From Acanthopleura granulata (Eukaryota; Mollusca; Polyplacophora; Chitonida; Chitonidae): 64,000 nucleotides of DNA. The stretch spans positions 42,531,477-42,595,476 of the forward strand of contig JABBOT010000080.1 in assembly GCA_016165875.1 (NCBI GenBank). Reading direction: 5' to 3'. Shown here one piece after another: positions 34,544 through 45,085 of the stretch. Under the pieces are notes generated by a model. It had not been told where the DNA came from. It did no database searches and worked only from the letters and a program-made list of their open reading frames with translations. Made by a program: the position numbers and the translations under genes. Every line of letters starts with the position of its first letter. Positions within the stretch are counted from its first letter, which is position 1.

Positions 34544-37500
34544 CTGAAACAACCAAACAGCACACCCATTTTAATACATCTAATAACTTGTAAATAATGA
34601 AAAGTTAGTATTTTCATGGCTTTTCACAGCATTATACATAAAGTTTTACTAGTACATATATTCACATCTTTGCCAGACATCTTTGCAAAATAGCATAATG
34701 CCCAAGACAGATAATTTCTTGATTCCTATGAGAAACCTAAAATTCAAGCCAAAACCCATCTGGATGTTAATAAACAGGCCCCTCAGACAATTCATGCAAC
34801 AGTGACATCTTTAAATGTATTATGAAGCCTTATGCTTGACCTAGCCCCTTCAATACAAGCCACAAGCATTCAGGTGAACGTTTTTGAAGAAACCCGTATA
34901 TTTAACATGTATTATTTTGGCATCAGTAAGATCAAAGAATTCATCTGATAGACTGTCAGCCATGCTGAATGTGTTGTCTGTTTATTTATACAAATAAACC
35001 TTAACGACACAAGAAGTTCATATTATTTTTGACCTGCCTTAAATTCTAAAAAATTCAACATGCAAATCTTGATACACATGCTGATGTGAGTTTCTTGATG
35101 TACGGAGTGCATCAGTGAACATCAATAACACATTGGCTGACTTGAATCCCTACTGTTCTCGTTAGGAATATTATTATTATTCTCGGCAATTTTGTCCAGT
35201 GTTTCTATAGAAAATGGCAAGTCGCACAGTTATGGAATTTTAGTATGTTTTAGCTACAGACCTGAAGTTCTTTACCTACACTTTTGGAAGCTTTTGATCA
35301 CATGACTTGGCCACCATATTGGATTTTGATGAAAACCTTTAAACACCTTCTCCAGAGCAGCTGATGTCATTGAGCGGAAATTCAGACTGCAATTGTACAA
35401 GGCCTATGTACATTCAGGGTGATAATGAGGACTTTCTGTGTTGAAAATTGTACAAGCTCTTTATTTGGTGAAATCATGTCAACAAAAAACCTGCTTTTTT
35501 TTTTCCAAATATTTTCTAAACTGTTAAGAATTTTACTGTCGGAAATTGTTTTATCTGATGCAGTTTGGGATGCTGATTTCGAATGTGCAAATTTTCAAAA
35601 CCCAAAAGTAACGTCATCAAAACCGAATGTGGGTGTACCTCCATAATCAATGCAGCTAGAGATGCAGTCTTCAGACCTAACATCATCCGTAGGCATGGAG
35701 AAAAATCTGACATAACCGGAAGTGACGTAAGCATATCAGCAGTACATACCAAAAAAAAAGATCTCCATTTTTGTGAAGTTTTCAAAATTGAAAAAATTCT
35801 GCAGCTAAACTGGAAAGGCAAAAATGCATGGAATTTAGGTATATAGTAGGCCTGGGGACTGTCTTTCGTGAGTAAAACTTTGGGTGTCCTAGGTCACATG
35901 ACCTAGCCGCCATATTGGGTTGACAGAAAAACGTTTGAGAGACAATTTCATTAAAACCCTCCGTTCGATTGACCCGAAATGCATATGTAACGACTGTTGC
36001 CTTTACATTATTTGGACGGAAACAGAATGCAATGTGTGAGCAAATAACCGGAACCAGAAGTAATGTCACTTGAAAACAAACATTTTGCATTTGAGTCTTC
36101 TAAATGTGCTGCCCGATGTAGTTTGACGCCCTGATCATGAATCTGCTCTTATTTCTTTCCTACGTTGCATATTTTTGTCACGAGTTGCAATCAAAGTGCA
36201 AAAAAGCATAATTTCCCAAATATCTGCAGGAAACCAGAATGAAAACTGTTACAGAGGTAAACCTGAAAATCTCTATATTTATTATTATTATATCGTCATG
36301 ACTGCCCTTCATGTCGATGGTGATAATGTTTTGGTTGCTTCTCTGCATCGAGGGCAGTTACAACCATCTGTCCTCGACTGAGTTAATATGCGATACATAC
36401 CAGGATCTATGCCGGAGATTTGTTTAAATTTGGGGCATGAACTTCGAGCCAGTATGCCTGATCTGAATTAATCCAGGTGTGTTTCTGACAGTCGGTGTTC
36501 ACTTAGCCTCTACAGATGTGTGTGCATCACTGAACCACTTCAAGTAGGCCATACCACGGTAATGTCTGGATTTAAAACCACATGTGATTGGAGGGGACTC
36601 CATGGCTGAGGGGTTAGCATGCTAGTGCAGCACAGTGACTCAGGAGCCTCTGACCAATGCTATCAGTGTGAATTCAAGTCCAGCTCATGCTGGCTTCCTT
36701 TCTAGCCCTACCAAGGAGGGTCTGTCGGTGATCTGCAGATGGTCATCTGAGGTCTTCCCCAGTCTCTCACTACATTTTTTCTACACGATCCTTACTGCTG
36801 TCATGGCTGTCGTATAAATGAAATATTCTTGAGTATGGCTTAATACTCTAAACAGAAAATAAATACATGTGAATGGACAGTGTGGAGAAGAGTAGCTCAC
36901 TTGTTACAGCACCGCCTGTGATGGGGGACACAATACCCATTGCAAGAAACATCAGAGGGATCCACCGACCCAACTTGTGCTTGCGAAGACGGAAAAATCC
37001 GATAAAAGAGGCGATGGCATGGACGAAGAAAGATGAGACTAAGGCCCAGACAAAAACCTGGTACCAGATCTCTGTACAAAATAAGAAATACTTTATCATT
37101 AGAGACAACATAATATATCTTCACCATAACAGAGTCAGTGTCATGCACATGTTTAGACAGTAGTGAGCCGGTATTGGTACAAGCTTATAAATGCCACATT
37201 ATAACTATAACAAACATATTAAACAAAATTAGTGTACATTTTCTGGTTCTTGAAGCCCTTTTTACTTTTACATAGACAACACAAGTACAGGTAATTCTGC
37301 TTTACATAGGTCTAGCAAGATCCATGAGATATGTTCAACATAAGTCAGTGATTCCCTTCACCGTAGGCATGTCATTTATGATTATCATTTGTATTACATA
37401 GCTTCAACTTTTAACACTTTCTTTTACACTTTTTTTGATATTCATGTTATCTCATGGTCACCCCAGAAATGTACCAATTCTCTGGCTGAATGCCCACACT

Positions 37501-37639
37501 GATGACACTGTCATCAACGAAAAAAAGTTCTTTTGGATTTACCTCCAAATCCATTCAATGGATCATTCGATGTAAGACCAATAACATTGACAAAGGAATC
37601 CAGATTTTCTGCCTGGAAGTCATCTCCGGATGAGCCCAT
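34413..37639 (-). CDS. TMEM170: Transmembrane protein 170 (TMEM170A/B)
   Basis: Three coding exons, 37543-37639, 36901-37071 and 34413-34543, join in phase to 132 residues, the usual family length (about 130-145). The N-terminal 32 residues are polar. Three hydrophobic spans follow at about 35-59, 69-96 and 108-131. Family blocks include EIWYQVFVWALVSSFF (33-48), RKHKLGRWIPL (62-72), MGIVSPITGGAVTSAAIAG (77-95) and FTRILATL at the C-terminus. Vertebrate TMEM170A resides in the ER and nuclear envelope and promotes ER sheets. The gene diverges from CFDP1 and faces LRRCC1 at its 3' end. The ATG chosen is the first in the exon and gives a normal-length protein. Confidence 0.94.
35270..36070. repeat. 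Two diverged ~600-bp repeat modules in TMEM170 intron 2
   Basis: GATCACATGACTTGGCCACC with CATATTGGATTTTGATG at about 35295 recurs as GGTCACATGACCTAGCCGCC with CATATTGGGTTGACAG at about 35892. Both are followed by AAAACNTTT and, later, by a CCGGAA...AGT(G/A)A(C/T)GT stretch (35718 and 36049). Probably a dispersed repeat family present as two old copies. No protein recognised. Confidence 0.5.
36592..36864 (+). mobile_element. Full-length SINE next to TMEM170 exon 2
   Basis: Head GGGGACTCCATGGCTGAGGG and GTTAGCATGCTAGTGCAGC, B-box-like GAATTCAAGTCC, full body, tail CAGAAAATAAAT. Flanks ACATGTGATTGG (36580-36591) and ACATGTGAATGG (36865-36876) form a 12-bp target-site duplication with one mismatch. 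It ends 36 bases from the exon 2 donor, antisense to the gene. Confidence 0.9.
36901..37071 (-). CDS. TMEM170: TMEM170 exon 2
   Basis: Acceptor TTCTTATTTTGTACAG, donor GTGAGC. Encodes residues 33-89, starting EIWYQVFVWALVSS and ending PITGGAVT. Contains the first span and most of the second. Confidence 0.95.
37543..37639 (-). CDS. TMEM170: TMEM170 coding exon 1
   Basis: ATG at 37639-37637, then MGSSGDDFQAENLDSFVN and VIGLTSNDPLNGFG, ending in phase 1 before the donor GTAAAT. The exon also holds about 30 bases of 5' UTR, because an acceptor (TTTTCACTCAG on the - strand) ends just outside 37669. That implies an untranslated upstream exon. Confidence 0.9.
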
Positions 37640-38429
37640 AGTCTTCACGGCGACATTCCATCACAGCCTCTGAGTGAAAAATTGTCAGCGTATTTATTAA
37701 AGATATGAGCTTATTACTTACTAACTGTTATATCACATATCCTTATAACATCTATGGTTTGAAACAGGATTATTTGAAATTATCAAGTGTAAAATATAAT
37801 TACAGACGTCATGATGGGAGTCTAACTTAAGCAGTCAATGCCAGGTCTTAATCCAGAGCTGACTCAAAGCGCAAGTGATTAGTCATCATCTCACTGCTCT
37901 GCTATACAGAATGTAGCACAGAGGGCCCAGTTAGATAACTATCTGAGGAAAATCACAGCGAGTTACACGTGATTTACACTTATTCACATGAAATTTCATA
38001 GGTTTTACTAACAGGTAAGTATCTGTCGTGCAGTTTGATGTTTCTTGCTCTTTATACCTAAAGCCTTGTCTCACACTAATGATTAGTCTAGCCCTATATT
38101 GTATATACAATGATGCACCAACATCCACATATTATAGCATTTCAAAAATTAAAGTTCCTCCATCTCACCAGAAAGCTGTCGTAATCATCGTCGGCTACTC
38201 CATGTGTGTGTGAGTGTGCAGGATTTTGTGATGTACACATTCTACACTGCCCGTAAAGTTACAACTTCAAGGACGACCACCCCCGGAGTTCCCACAACAT
38301 GATTTGCATTGATAAGAGGTCCAGTTTTCGAATGGACACACATATCAAAGAAACATTGTCGACACGGGATTAAAAAGATAAATCGATTAAAATGAAAGAT
38401 GACACAAGGTAAAAAGGAAATTGGCATAC

Positions 38430-38765
38430 CAAGTGGGACTTGATACTGAAGGTCATTGCCCAGAATAGTGGGAAGCAACCTCATAGTTCAACATTAAACT
38501 TAAGGCTATGACTGTCAGTCAATGTAACGCCATTTTGATCTCCGCCCCGAAATTCACTCAGTTTCACCTTTTGGATGGGTGAAATTAGCAAAAGCTTTAA
38601 AAAAATTTTTCGAATATATGACTTGATTCCCTTGCGTTAAAATTAAAATACTATTTAATTTTTAATATTCCACAAAATTATTTTCACCGAATAATTTCTG
38701 AGGTCATTGCGTAGTTTCACTTTTGTGCCCGCCAGTAATCAGTAACGTTGTGGTGCCTACTGATA
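38430..38765. promoter_or_regulatory. Putative bidirectional TMEM170/CFDP1 promoter
   Basis: The two start codons are 1.1 kb apart in opposite directions. GCCATTTTG at 38529-38537 (CAAAATGGCG on the - strand) matches the YY1 consensus found at many housekeeping start sites, next to GATCTCCGCCCCGA. I saw no TATA box at a sensible place. A - strand noncoding TMEM170 exon of about 38430-38530 is possible, since GTATGC follows as a donor and an acceptor exists at 37670. The exact start sites are inference. Confidence 0.5.
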
Positions 38766-38820
38766 ATGTCTGACGAAGAAGATTATAGTTCAGCGGACGA
38801 CGAGGATTATGTTCCATCAG
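38766..38820 (+). CDS. CFDP1: CFDP1 exon 1 (GC donor)
   Basis: ATG at 38766 in GATAATGTC context. Encodes MSDEEDYSSADDEDYVPS plus one base of an Asp codon. The donor is CATCAG then GCAAGC, a GC-AG splice site. No GT nearby gives phase 1 without an in-frame stop. Confidence 0.93.
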
Positions 38821-41800
38821 GCAAGCAGCACATTTTGTTATCTTCAGTTGTACTGCGTCCGTTGTAGGTGCATTGAGGAAGCTTTCTGCTAACGACACTC
38901 AGCAATAGTGATTTAGTAGTAGCCTCACAAAGAGTTAAGTTTGCTGTGAATTTTTTTAACTTACGTTCTACAGGTGATGTACTTACAGAAAATAGTTGTG
39001 ATAGTTTTGATGAAAATAGTTGTGAATGAGGATGTGTCACTCTGTGTATTCTGGGTGTCTGGGTATAAATGAACAAATATGTGATACCACATCAGCCCAG
39101 TAGGCCTGCTGCTGGTAGTAGTTTGTACGTAAAACTGCTTAATCCAGAAATATTGTTAAATGTCTTCCCTTATTATTTTTTAAAATCTGACATTTACTTG
39201 ATCCGTTAGTGCATCTATCAGTAGTAAAATAAATCAATGATAAAATCAGTGACATTTAACTCGTTGAAGTACAAACCTCTGGGAAAGCACAGCTATCCCA
39301 TTTTCCCAAGCAGACACAACATGTTGTCATTGACCAGTGAGATCCCAGGTTCAAACCCACTTTGCACTGGCTGAATTAAGGCTAGCAAACAGGGGCTTTG
39401 TCAGGTCCCTAGCCAATAGTGGTAGTTTGTCTTGGGCTCTTGTTGGGCCCTGCTACTCACAAAGTTGGCCAGAGTGAGACCAAATGGGAAATTTTTATCG
39501 AGTACTTTTCTGTGTAGCGACAATGAACCTGGCTAACATTTTCAGAGCTTGTTCCACAGAGATTTATTGGGAACACACCTCTGTAGGATTTATAGATGTA
39601 AACTGGCCACTTTAATTTTTGCAAGAGAGAGTGTTTAGTATACCTGTTACATATGTTTGCGTTGTTGTTACAGAAAGATGTGCAAAAGGTGGCAGTGTAA
39701 TTGTTTTTTTTTTTAGATAGTACATGGAACTGTACATAGTACTTGGTGCCTGTTATATCTATAATTGAATGAATTTATTGCCTCATATAAATATGATAAA
39801 ATGCCACAGTTTTTAATACTCTGCCTTGTACAGTACACCACCTCAAATCCGAGAATGAACTGTTGGTTTAAGCAAAGCCATGCTTGTGCTGGATTACCTG
39901 AGGCCTGTCATTATGACAATTCATGTTCTTTTATGTCATATTTTCTCTGTGTCATGATGTCAGAGTACCGGTACTACAAACACAGCCGTGATTTAATGTC
40001 AGAACACACAGCTGATCTTGTTTGTTTTTTTTAATGTAGACAAAGAAGGATTAAGTGAGGAGGATGAGTCTGGAGAAGAAGAAGATTTGACAGTTCTTAA
40101 TGATGGTGGGTCTGCAGAGAATAAAAGTGCCACAGGAAAAGGCAAAAGGAAAAAGAAGAATAATGAATTAATGCCCAGGTACATGCACATAGAATTTATG
40201 AATTTTTATGGTTGTAGACACTTTCATTGGGGATTTGTTAATATTGGATTCTTGTGAATACGTTACAGAATTTTACATGGACAGTTCAAACCAAGAAGGT
40301 CTATAAACTCGGCTTGACTGAGTGATATCCTGGAAAGACAACAAAATTTTGGTTTGGGGAAAAAAATGTTCCATAACTTCTATTTATGCTGTTGGGAATA
40401 GGATGCAGTATTCTTATTTATAGTCACTTGCTTTTTTATGATTCAATCAGTGGATGTCTCCAGTCATCTTTTTTCATCTGCATGGTTATATTACAGAAAA
40501 AGGAGAGGTGGAATCAAGCTTGATGGAGAGGATCAAGGGGAGATAACTCCTCAGGTAGATGAGGACAACAAAGACCTGAAAGAGGAAATAGCAAAAGAGC
40601 AGGAAACCTTAAAAATCGAAAAGGAAAAGAAAAAAGCTGATGATCTGTGGGCCAGTTTCCTATCTGATGTAGGCCATAAACCTAAAGCGAAGAATACACC
40701 ATCGCCATCAGCAAGTAGTTTGGGATCTCTGACAAGTCAACAGGTGAAGGTAGGCAACTCTTTATGAATACACAGGTATTACAGGTAAATGGGAGATGTG
40801 TTAGTATCATTTTTTATGGAAATGTAATTGATATCCAATGTACACAAATAAGTAAATCAGAGGAATATACTGCTGATTAAGGTAGCTTTTATGGTGCACC
40901 AAGGGGTTGTAATATGTGGCAAAGCTTGGTCTTGGTTGTTCTCTGTTCTCTTTAACCATAGTATTAATTTGGACATGTTATTTTATGTTGACTTTTCTGT
41001 CTCTTGGTGTCTTGCTTATCCGATCTGTCATTTTTGGCTTTTCAGGAGTAAAGTTTACATTTGTCATTGATAGTTACTTAAATAAGCGTTTTAGAATTTC
41101 ACCACGAACACTTGTGAGATGCAGAGGTTTGACTGGTTACCATTTTGTCATTACAGTTCAGTAGGTCAAGAGTATGACTGATTTAGCATTTTAGAGCTAT
41201 TCATAGTTGTAAGTTTTAACAGTTTGCATGTATCCAATACAGCAGTCAGTGTCATGTGACTGAAAAATTGTACAACGTAAAACCCAAGCATAAATACACA
41301 CCAATACAGACGGTACCATAGTAACTAGATTTTCAAGGATTTAAATGAGCTAATTGACTTTTAACTTTTATCCTTTTGTGTTATGGTAAGGAACATGTCT
41401 TTATCCTGTGTTTATTTTCTTTGTAACTAGATGACTCAGTAGGCATATGTATTATGGAATACACAGGGTAATCGTCCCAATTTGCGATTTTAGGCACCAA
41501 ATGTACACCTCTTCGTAGCAGGACAAAGCTGCATAGTGGACCTACAAACCTATGATATCAATCACCACAGTAAACAGGCAGCAAAACCACTGTCAGAATT
41601 TCTTATTAACCTATTTATCGGCCATTATAATAAATCTTCCTTGAGGGGAAAGCTCACAGTTCTTGGATAAGAATTGCTGGTTGATTTATACCAGACCCTA
41701 ACAAATCGCACTCGTTGAATTCAGAAGACATCAAAATTACAATGGCTGCTTACAAATGGTACGTTATTTTCTTGCTGTATTGTTGCGATGTAACCTGTAA

Positions 41801-44800
41801 CATTGAGCTGTATTTCACCTTGATTTTTCAGTCCTCCTCTGTATGTATGGATTACAGTCATTCATCTATAATGCAGAGGGGTGATAATTTAGTGAAAACA
41901 CCATAGGATGTGTTGGAAACTTCGTGTATATGTAATTTGACAAAATTTCACTTTCTTCTGATTATCTGTTCCCGTCTTCATACAGCGATATGAGTAGTTG
42001 GTGAAATATTCATGAAATTGTGGGTGATTTTATACTGTAACTCACTGTAAAGATCTGGTTGTTGCCAGTGATCAGGCATTTCATGTTTAAGTCCATTTCA
42101 GACGTTTAGTACCGATTTGCTCTCAGTTTAATGTGAGAAACTTTTCCCTAAACTTGGCAAGACTGAGTGATTTTGCCGGGAATATTCCTGATTTCGTCCA
42201 CACTTAAACCTGATTGCCATCATACAGAATTAAGCTCAGATAACAAATCATTTGTCTGTGTTACTTAAAACAGTCTAAACCCATCCCAACAACGACAACC
42301 AATGGAGATAGAGGGCAGGCGCCAGTGTGTGTGCAGCAGAAAATTACAGTCACTAAAGTGTTTGATTTTGCTGGCGAAGAAGTCAGGTAAGTTCATGTTG
42401 AGCACCGTTGACAACATAAAATCTGGCAGTTTTAGAAGAATTATTGATGGAATCTGTGAATTATTATTAATGTTTCCTCAGAGATTGCATTTATGCATAG
42501 ATATTATGAAATAATAGTCTTGGTGCTGTAACTTACATGTTACCAGTAGGATATTATCCTACTTTCCAAACAAACCTGAAAAGATTTGAATAAGAACAGT
42601 GGAAACTCTCGGTGTAATTTCAACTTTGTGATGCTGTCTAATGGATTTTTATAGTTCTAAGTCAACATCAGCCAAGGTACAGTGAAGAGCAAAGTATTGG
42701 TTGTAAATTGGTTCCAAAGCATCTGAAAATTGGTCCAGCCAACAGATATGAAAATTAGTCCCTCATAATAAAACTTCCAGATAAAATAAAATAGAATAAA
42801 AAATAAATAATGAAATTTGTTTTCATGAAAGCTTTTCTGTATATATGTATTTGTCCATGTATGATTTAAAGATGGGAGGAGGATGATGTGTAGTGGTCAG
42901 AGACGCTTGCATCTTGGTTGCTAGGACATGCACGTGATATACAGGTTCAAACCCAGCTGCAGACAGATTTTGTAGATAGCCCAGCTCTCGCTGCTTGTGG
43001 GGCCTTGGTGGCAAACTGTCAGTGATGCTCGTGTGCCCTTGTGTGCAGTCTGTTGTTTCTTGAACTGTGCTCCAATATGGTGTGCTTATCTCTGCATCAC
43101 ACCAGGTACTCTGGTTTGCTCCACCCAGATAATTGATTCTTAAGTATGGTATTAAGCAACAACCTAATAAATAAATAAATAAAGTAATTTAATCCATGTG
43201 TGTTTTGATTGAATGGCAGAGTGAAGGAAGAAGTTGATATCCAATCAAAAGAAGGGCAAAATGAGCTGAAACGATTGGAGGAGGAAAAGTCTGGGAGTGA
43301 AAAGCAGGAAACAGCCAAATCAGTGATGAGCCGAGTTCTGGGGCAAACGCCTGCTGCCAATAGGTTAGTTGTGAAATGATGGATTTACAGGTCTGATTCA
43401 TTCCAGAAAATTTGTCACAAATATACCATGAAGCCATTAAATCCTTGCAGAGAAACATTGACACATTGCTCTCTTCACTCTTTTCAGACAAGTTATCCCC
43501 TCCATAGGTACATGCATGAATATTTCGCACCATACTTTTAACTCTAAATGTATACATTTACTACAGTATACTGGTGTCCACGTATCATTGAATACTGAAG
43601 TGCATGTGCTGCCGATATTTCTCACATGAAATCAGAACAGAAGTACATCTTATGTTAACTTTAGGAGGCCTCCATGGCTCAGTTGGTTAGCGCGCTAGTG
43701 CAGTGCAATCACCTAGAAGCCTCCCACCAGTGCGGTTGCTGTGAATTCAAGTCCAGCTCACGTTGGTGTCTTCTCCAGCTGTACGAGGCAAAGTTTGATA
43801 GCAACCATTATGATTTGAATAGAAATTATTGTTGCAAAATTGTAAAGAGACACATTTGGTTGTTTGTGGTTTTGACCAAATTTGAGTTTGTGTTTATTGT
43901 TTTTGAGTTAGTTCTTAGCACTATTAATTCAGTGATTTGCTGCTCTGATAAGCAGCTCTACAAATCACTGTGACTGTTCGTCTGTTGGTCAGGCGGTCAG
44001 TTTTGTGATGTATTAACATGTAAAATGGGCCATTCATTTAACGGCAGGGCTGGCTGCAAGAAATCCACTGCCTGTTGAGAGATGTTACAGCCATTGCAAA
44101 TTTCACACTGTTTTCCAAATAAACCCAGCACATGTGATGTATTGCTTTGGATTAGAATGACATTGTATAACCAGCCAATAAACCGATGCTCGTGTGAATA
44201 ATTATGAAATATTTGCAGTCCACCAAAAGCAGCCAGTGGTTTGAGCAGTGTCCTGGGGAAGATCGGGAAGAAAAACAAATTGAGTGCATTGGTAAGATAC
44301 TGCTTTATGCGAAAAGTACGTCCACCTTAGAGTGAATATTTTTGAAAACTTACAATGTTTGTCCTTGATTTGAATACAAATGATGACATTGTAATATATT
44401 AATTTTGTGACTTATTTTAAATGAAATGATAGTGATGAGTTTCAGACCAAGTCCTACCTTTTGATGATTTTAGACAAAGTCCAAGCTTGACTGGGACACT
44501 TATAAAAAAAACGAGGGTATAGAAGAAGATTTGAAAATACATAATCGTGGAAAAGATGGGTAAGTAGTGCATCTCAGTTGCAAAAAGGATTTTAAAGCAC
44601 CAGTTATTGTTATTGTGAAAAATATGTAAGTTAATGTATTTTTATATTTAAAAATACATTAGTTCAGAAGCTAGAAGTTAAAGGTTTAACAGATGTGAAA
44701 ATAGGATATCATATATAAGTTCAAATGTATGTCTTTGCTAATAAATATGTATCCATAGACAAAGATGTAGGTGAAAATGTAAACAGTTATATTATCAGGG

Positions 44801-45085
44801 ATGTGTGAAAATGCTTGCAAAACAATGAAGCAAGATGTAAATCAGATGTGTAAATGCTTTTCTCATACCTGACCCCTCCCAAAAATGTTTTGATTTGAAA
44901 AAATTCACTTTGAATGGCCTGTTTCCACACATGTACGTAAGTTCGTTATGCAGTACAGATACTTAAAATAATGTTTCCTCTTCTAACTTTTCAGTTACAT
45001 AGAGAGGATGGCATTTTTGCAGAGGACAGATGTGCGACAGTTTGAGATTGAGAAAAGCATGAGACAGTCATCGAGTAAGAGGTGA
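38766..45085 (+). CDS. CFDP1: CFDP1 / BCNT / Swc5-family protein, SRCAP complex subunit
   Basis: Eight exons (38766-38820, 40040-40178, 40497-40749, 42274-42386, 43220-43363, 44219-44291, 44474-44559, 44995-45085) total 954 nt and encode 317 residues in perfect phase; the vertebrate protein is about 300. The N-terminus is acidic with MSDEEDYSSADDEDYVPS, matching the DEF/Y histone-binding region of Swc5. DDLWASFLSDVG (113-124) and the C-terminal BCNT domain follow: KITVTKVFDFAGEEVR (172-187), SGLSSVLGKIGKKNKLS, KSKLDWDTYKKNEGI, and YIERMAFLQRTDVRQFEIEK near the end. The family acts in the nucleus in H2A.Z deposition by SRCAP/SWR1 and in chromatin and chromosome organisation (Drosophila Yeti, human CFDP1). 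Its start is divergent from TMEM170. Intron 1 is GC-AG. Confidence 0.97.
39260..39440 (+). mobile_element. Possible degenerate tRNA-SINE head in CFDP1 intron 1
   Basis: CCCAGGTTCAAACCCAC resembles a B-box, with a loosely A-box-like stretch upstream. No recognisable body or tail, so the call is tentative. Confidence 0.25.
40040..40178 (+). CDS. CFDP1: CFDP1 exon 2
   Basis: Acceptor TTTTTTTTAATGTAG, donor GTACAT. Encodes DKEGLSEEDESGEEEDLTV then LNDGGSAENKSATGKGKRK and KKNNELMP. Acidic then basic, as in the family. Ends in phase 2. Confidence 0.95.
40497..40749 (+). CDS. CFDP1: CFDP1 exon 3
   Basis: Acceptor GGTTATATTACAG, donor GTAGGC. Contains the conserved DDLWASFLSDVG. A second in-frame donor (CAG then GTGAAG) sits six bases upstream and would remove two residues (VK). 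Confidence 0.95.
42274..42386 (+). CDS. CFDP1: CFDP1 exon 4
   Basis: Acceptor TTACTTAAAACAG, consensus donor GTAAGT. Encodes SKPIPTTTTNGDRGQAPV then the start of the BCNT domain, KITVTKVFDFAGEEV. Phase 0 in, phase 2 out. Confidence 0.95.
42882..43187 (+). mobile_element. Second-family tRNA-SINE-like element before CFDP1 exon 5
   Basis: GTAGTGGTCAGAGACGCTTG (A-box-like), CAGGTTCAAACCCAGC (B-box-like), GGTACTCTGGTTTGCTCCAC near the 3' end, then GTATTAAGCAACAACC and (AATA)n. Different body from the main SINE family. Confidence 0.6.
43220..43363 (+). CDS. CFDP1: CFDP1 exon 5
   Basis: Acceptor TTGATTGAATGGCAG, which is purine-rich and weak; donor GTTAGT. Encodes VKEEVDIQSKEGQNELKR, LEEEKSGSEKQETAKS and VMSRVLGQTPAAN. 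A SINE-like tail ends 32 bases upstream. Confidence 0.94.
43664..43808 (+). mobile_element. SINE, 3'-truncated
   Basis: Very well preserved head: GGAGGCCTCCATGGCTCAGT, TGGTTAGCGCGCTAGTGCAG and GAATTCAAGTCC. Homology stops after GATAGCAACCA, and the 3' body and tail are absent. That is unusual, since insertion normally truncates 5' ends. Sits between CFDP1 exons 5 and 6. Confidence 0.85.
44219..44291 (+). CDS. CFDP1: CFDP1 exon 6
   Basis: Acceptor GAAATATTTGCAG, donor GTAAGA. Encodes PPKAASGLSSVLGKIGKK then NKLSAL; the GLSSVLGKIG block is a family hallmark. Confidence 0.96.
44474..44559 (+). CDS. CFDP1: CFDP1 exon 7
   Basis: Acceptor TTTTGATGATTTTAG, donor GTAAGT. Encodes TKSKLDWDTYKKNEGIE then EDLKIHNRGKD, the BCNT core. 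Confidence 0.97.
44995..45085 (+). CDS. CFDP1: CFDP1 exon 8 (terminal)
   Basis: Acceptor TTCTAACTTTTCAG. Encodes YIERMAFLQRTDVRQFEI then EKSMRQSSSKR and TGA at 45083-45085. Confidence 0.97.

Noticed and set aside
38821..38880. Read-through of CFDP1 exon 1 to a later GT donor
   Set aside because: The frame meets a TAG at about 38865, and the intermediate GT donors give the wrong phase for exon 2.
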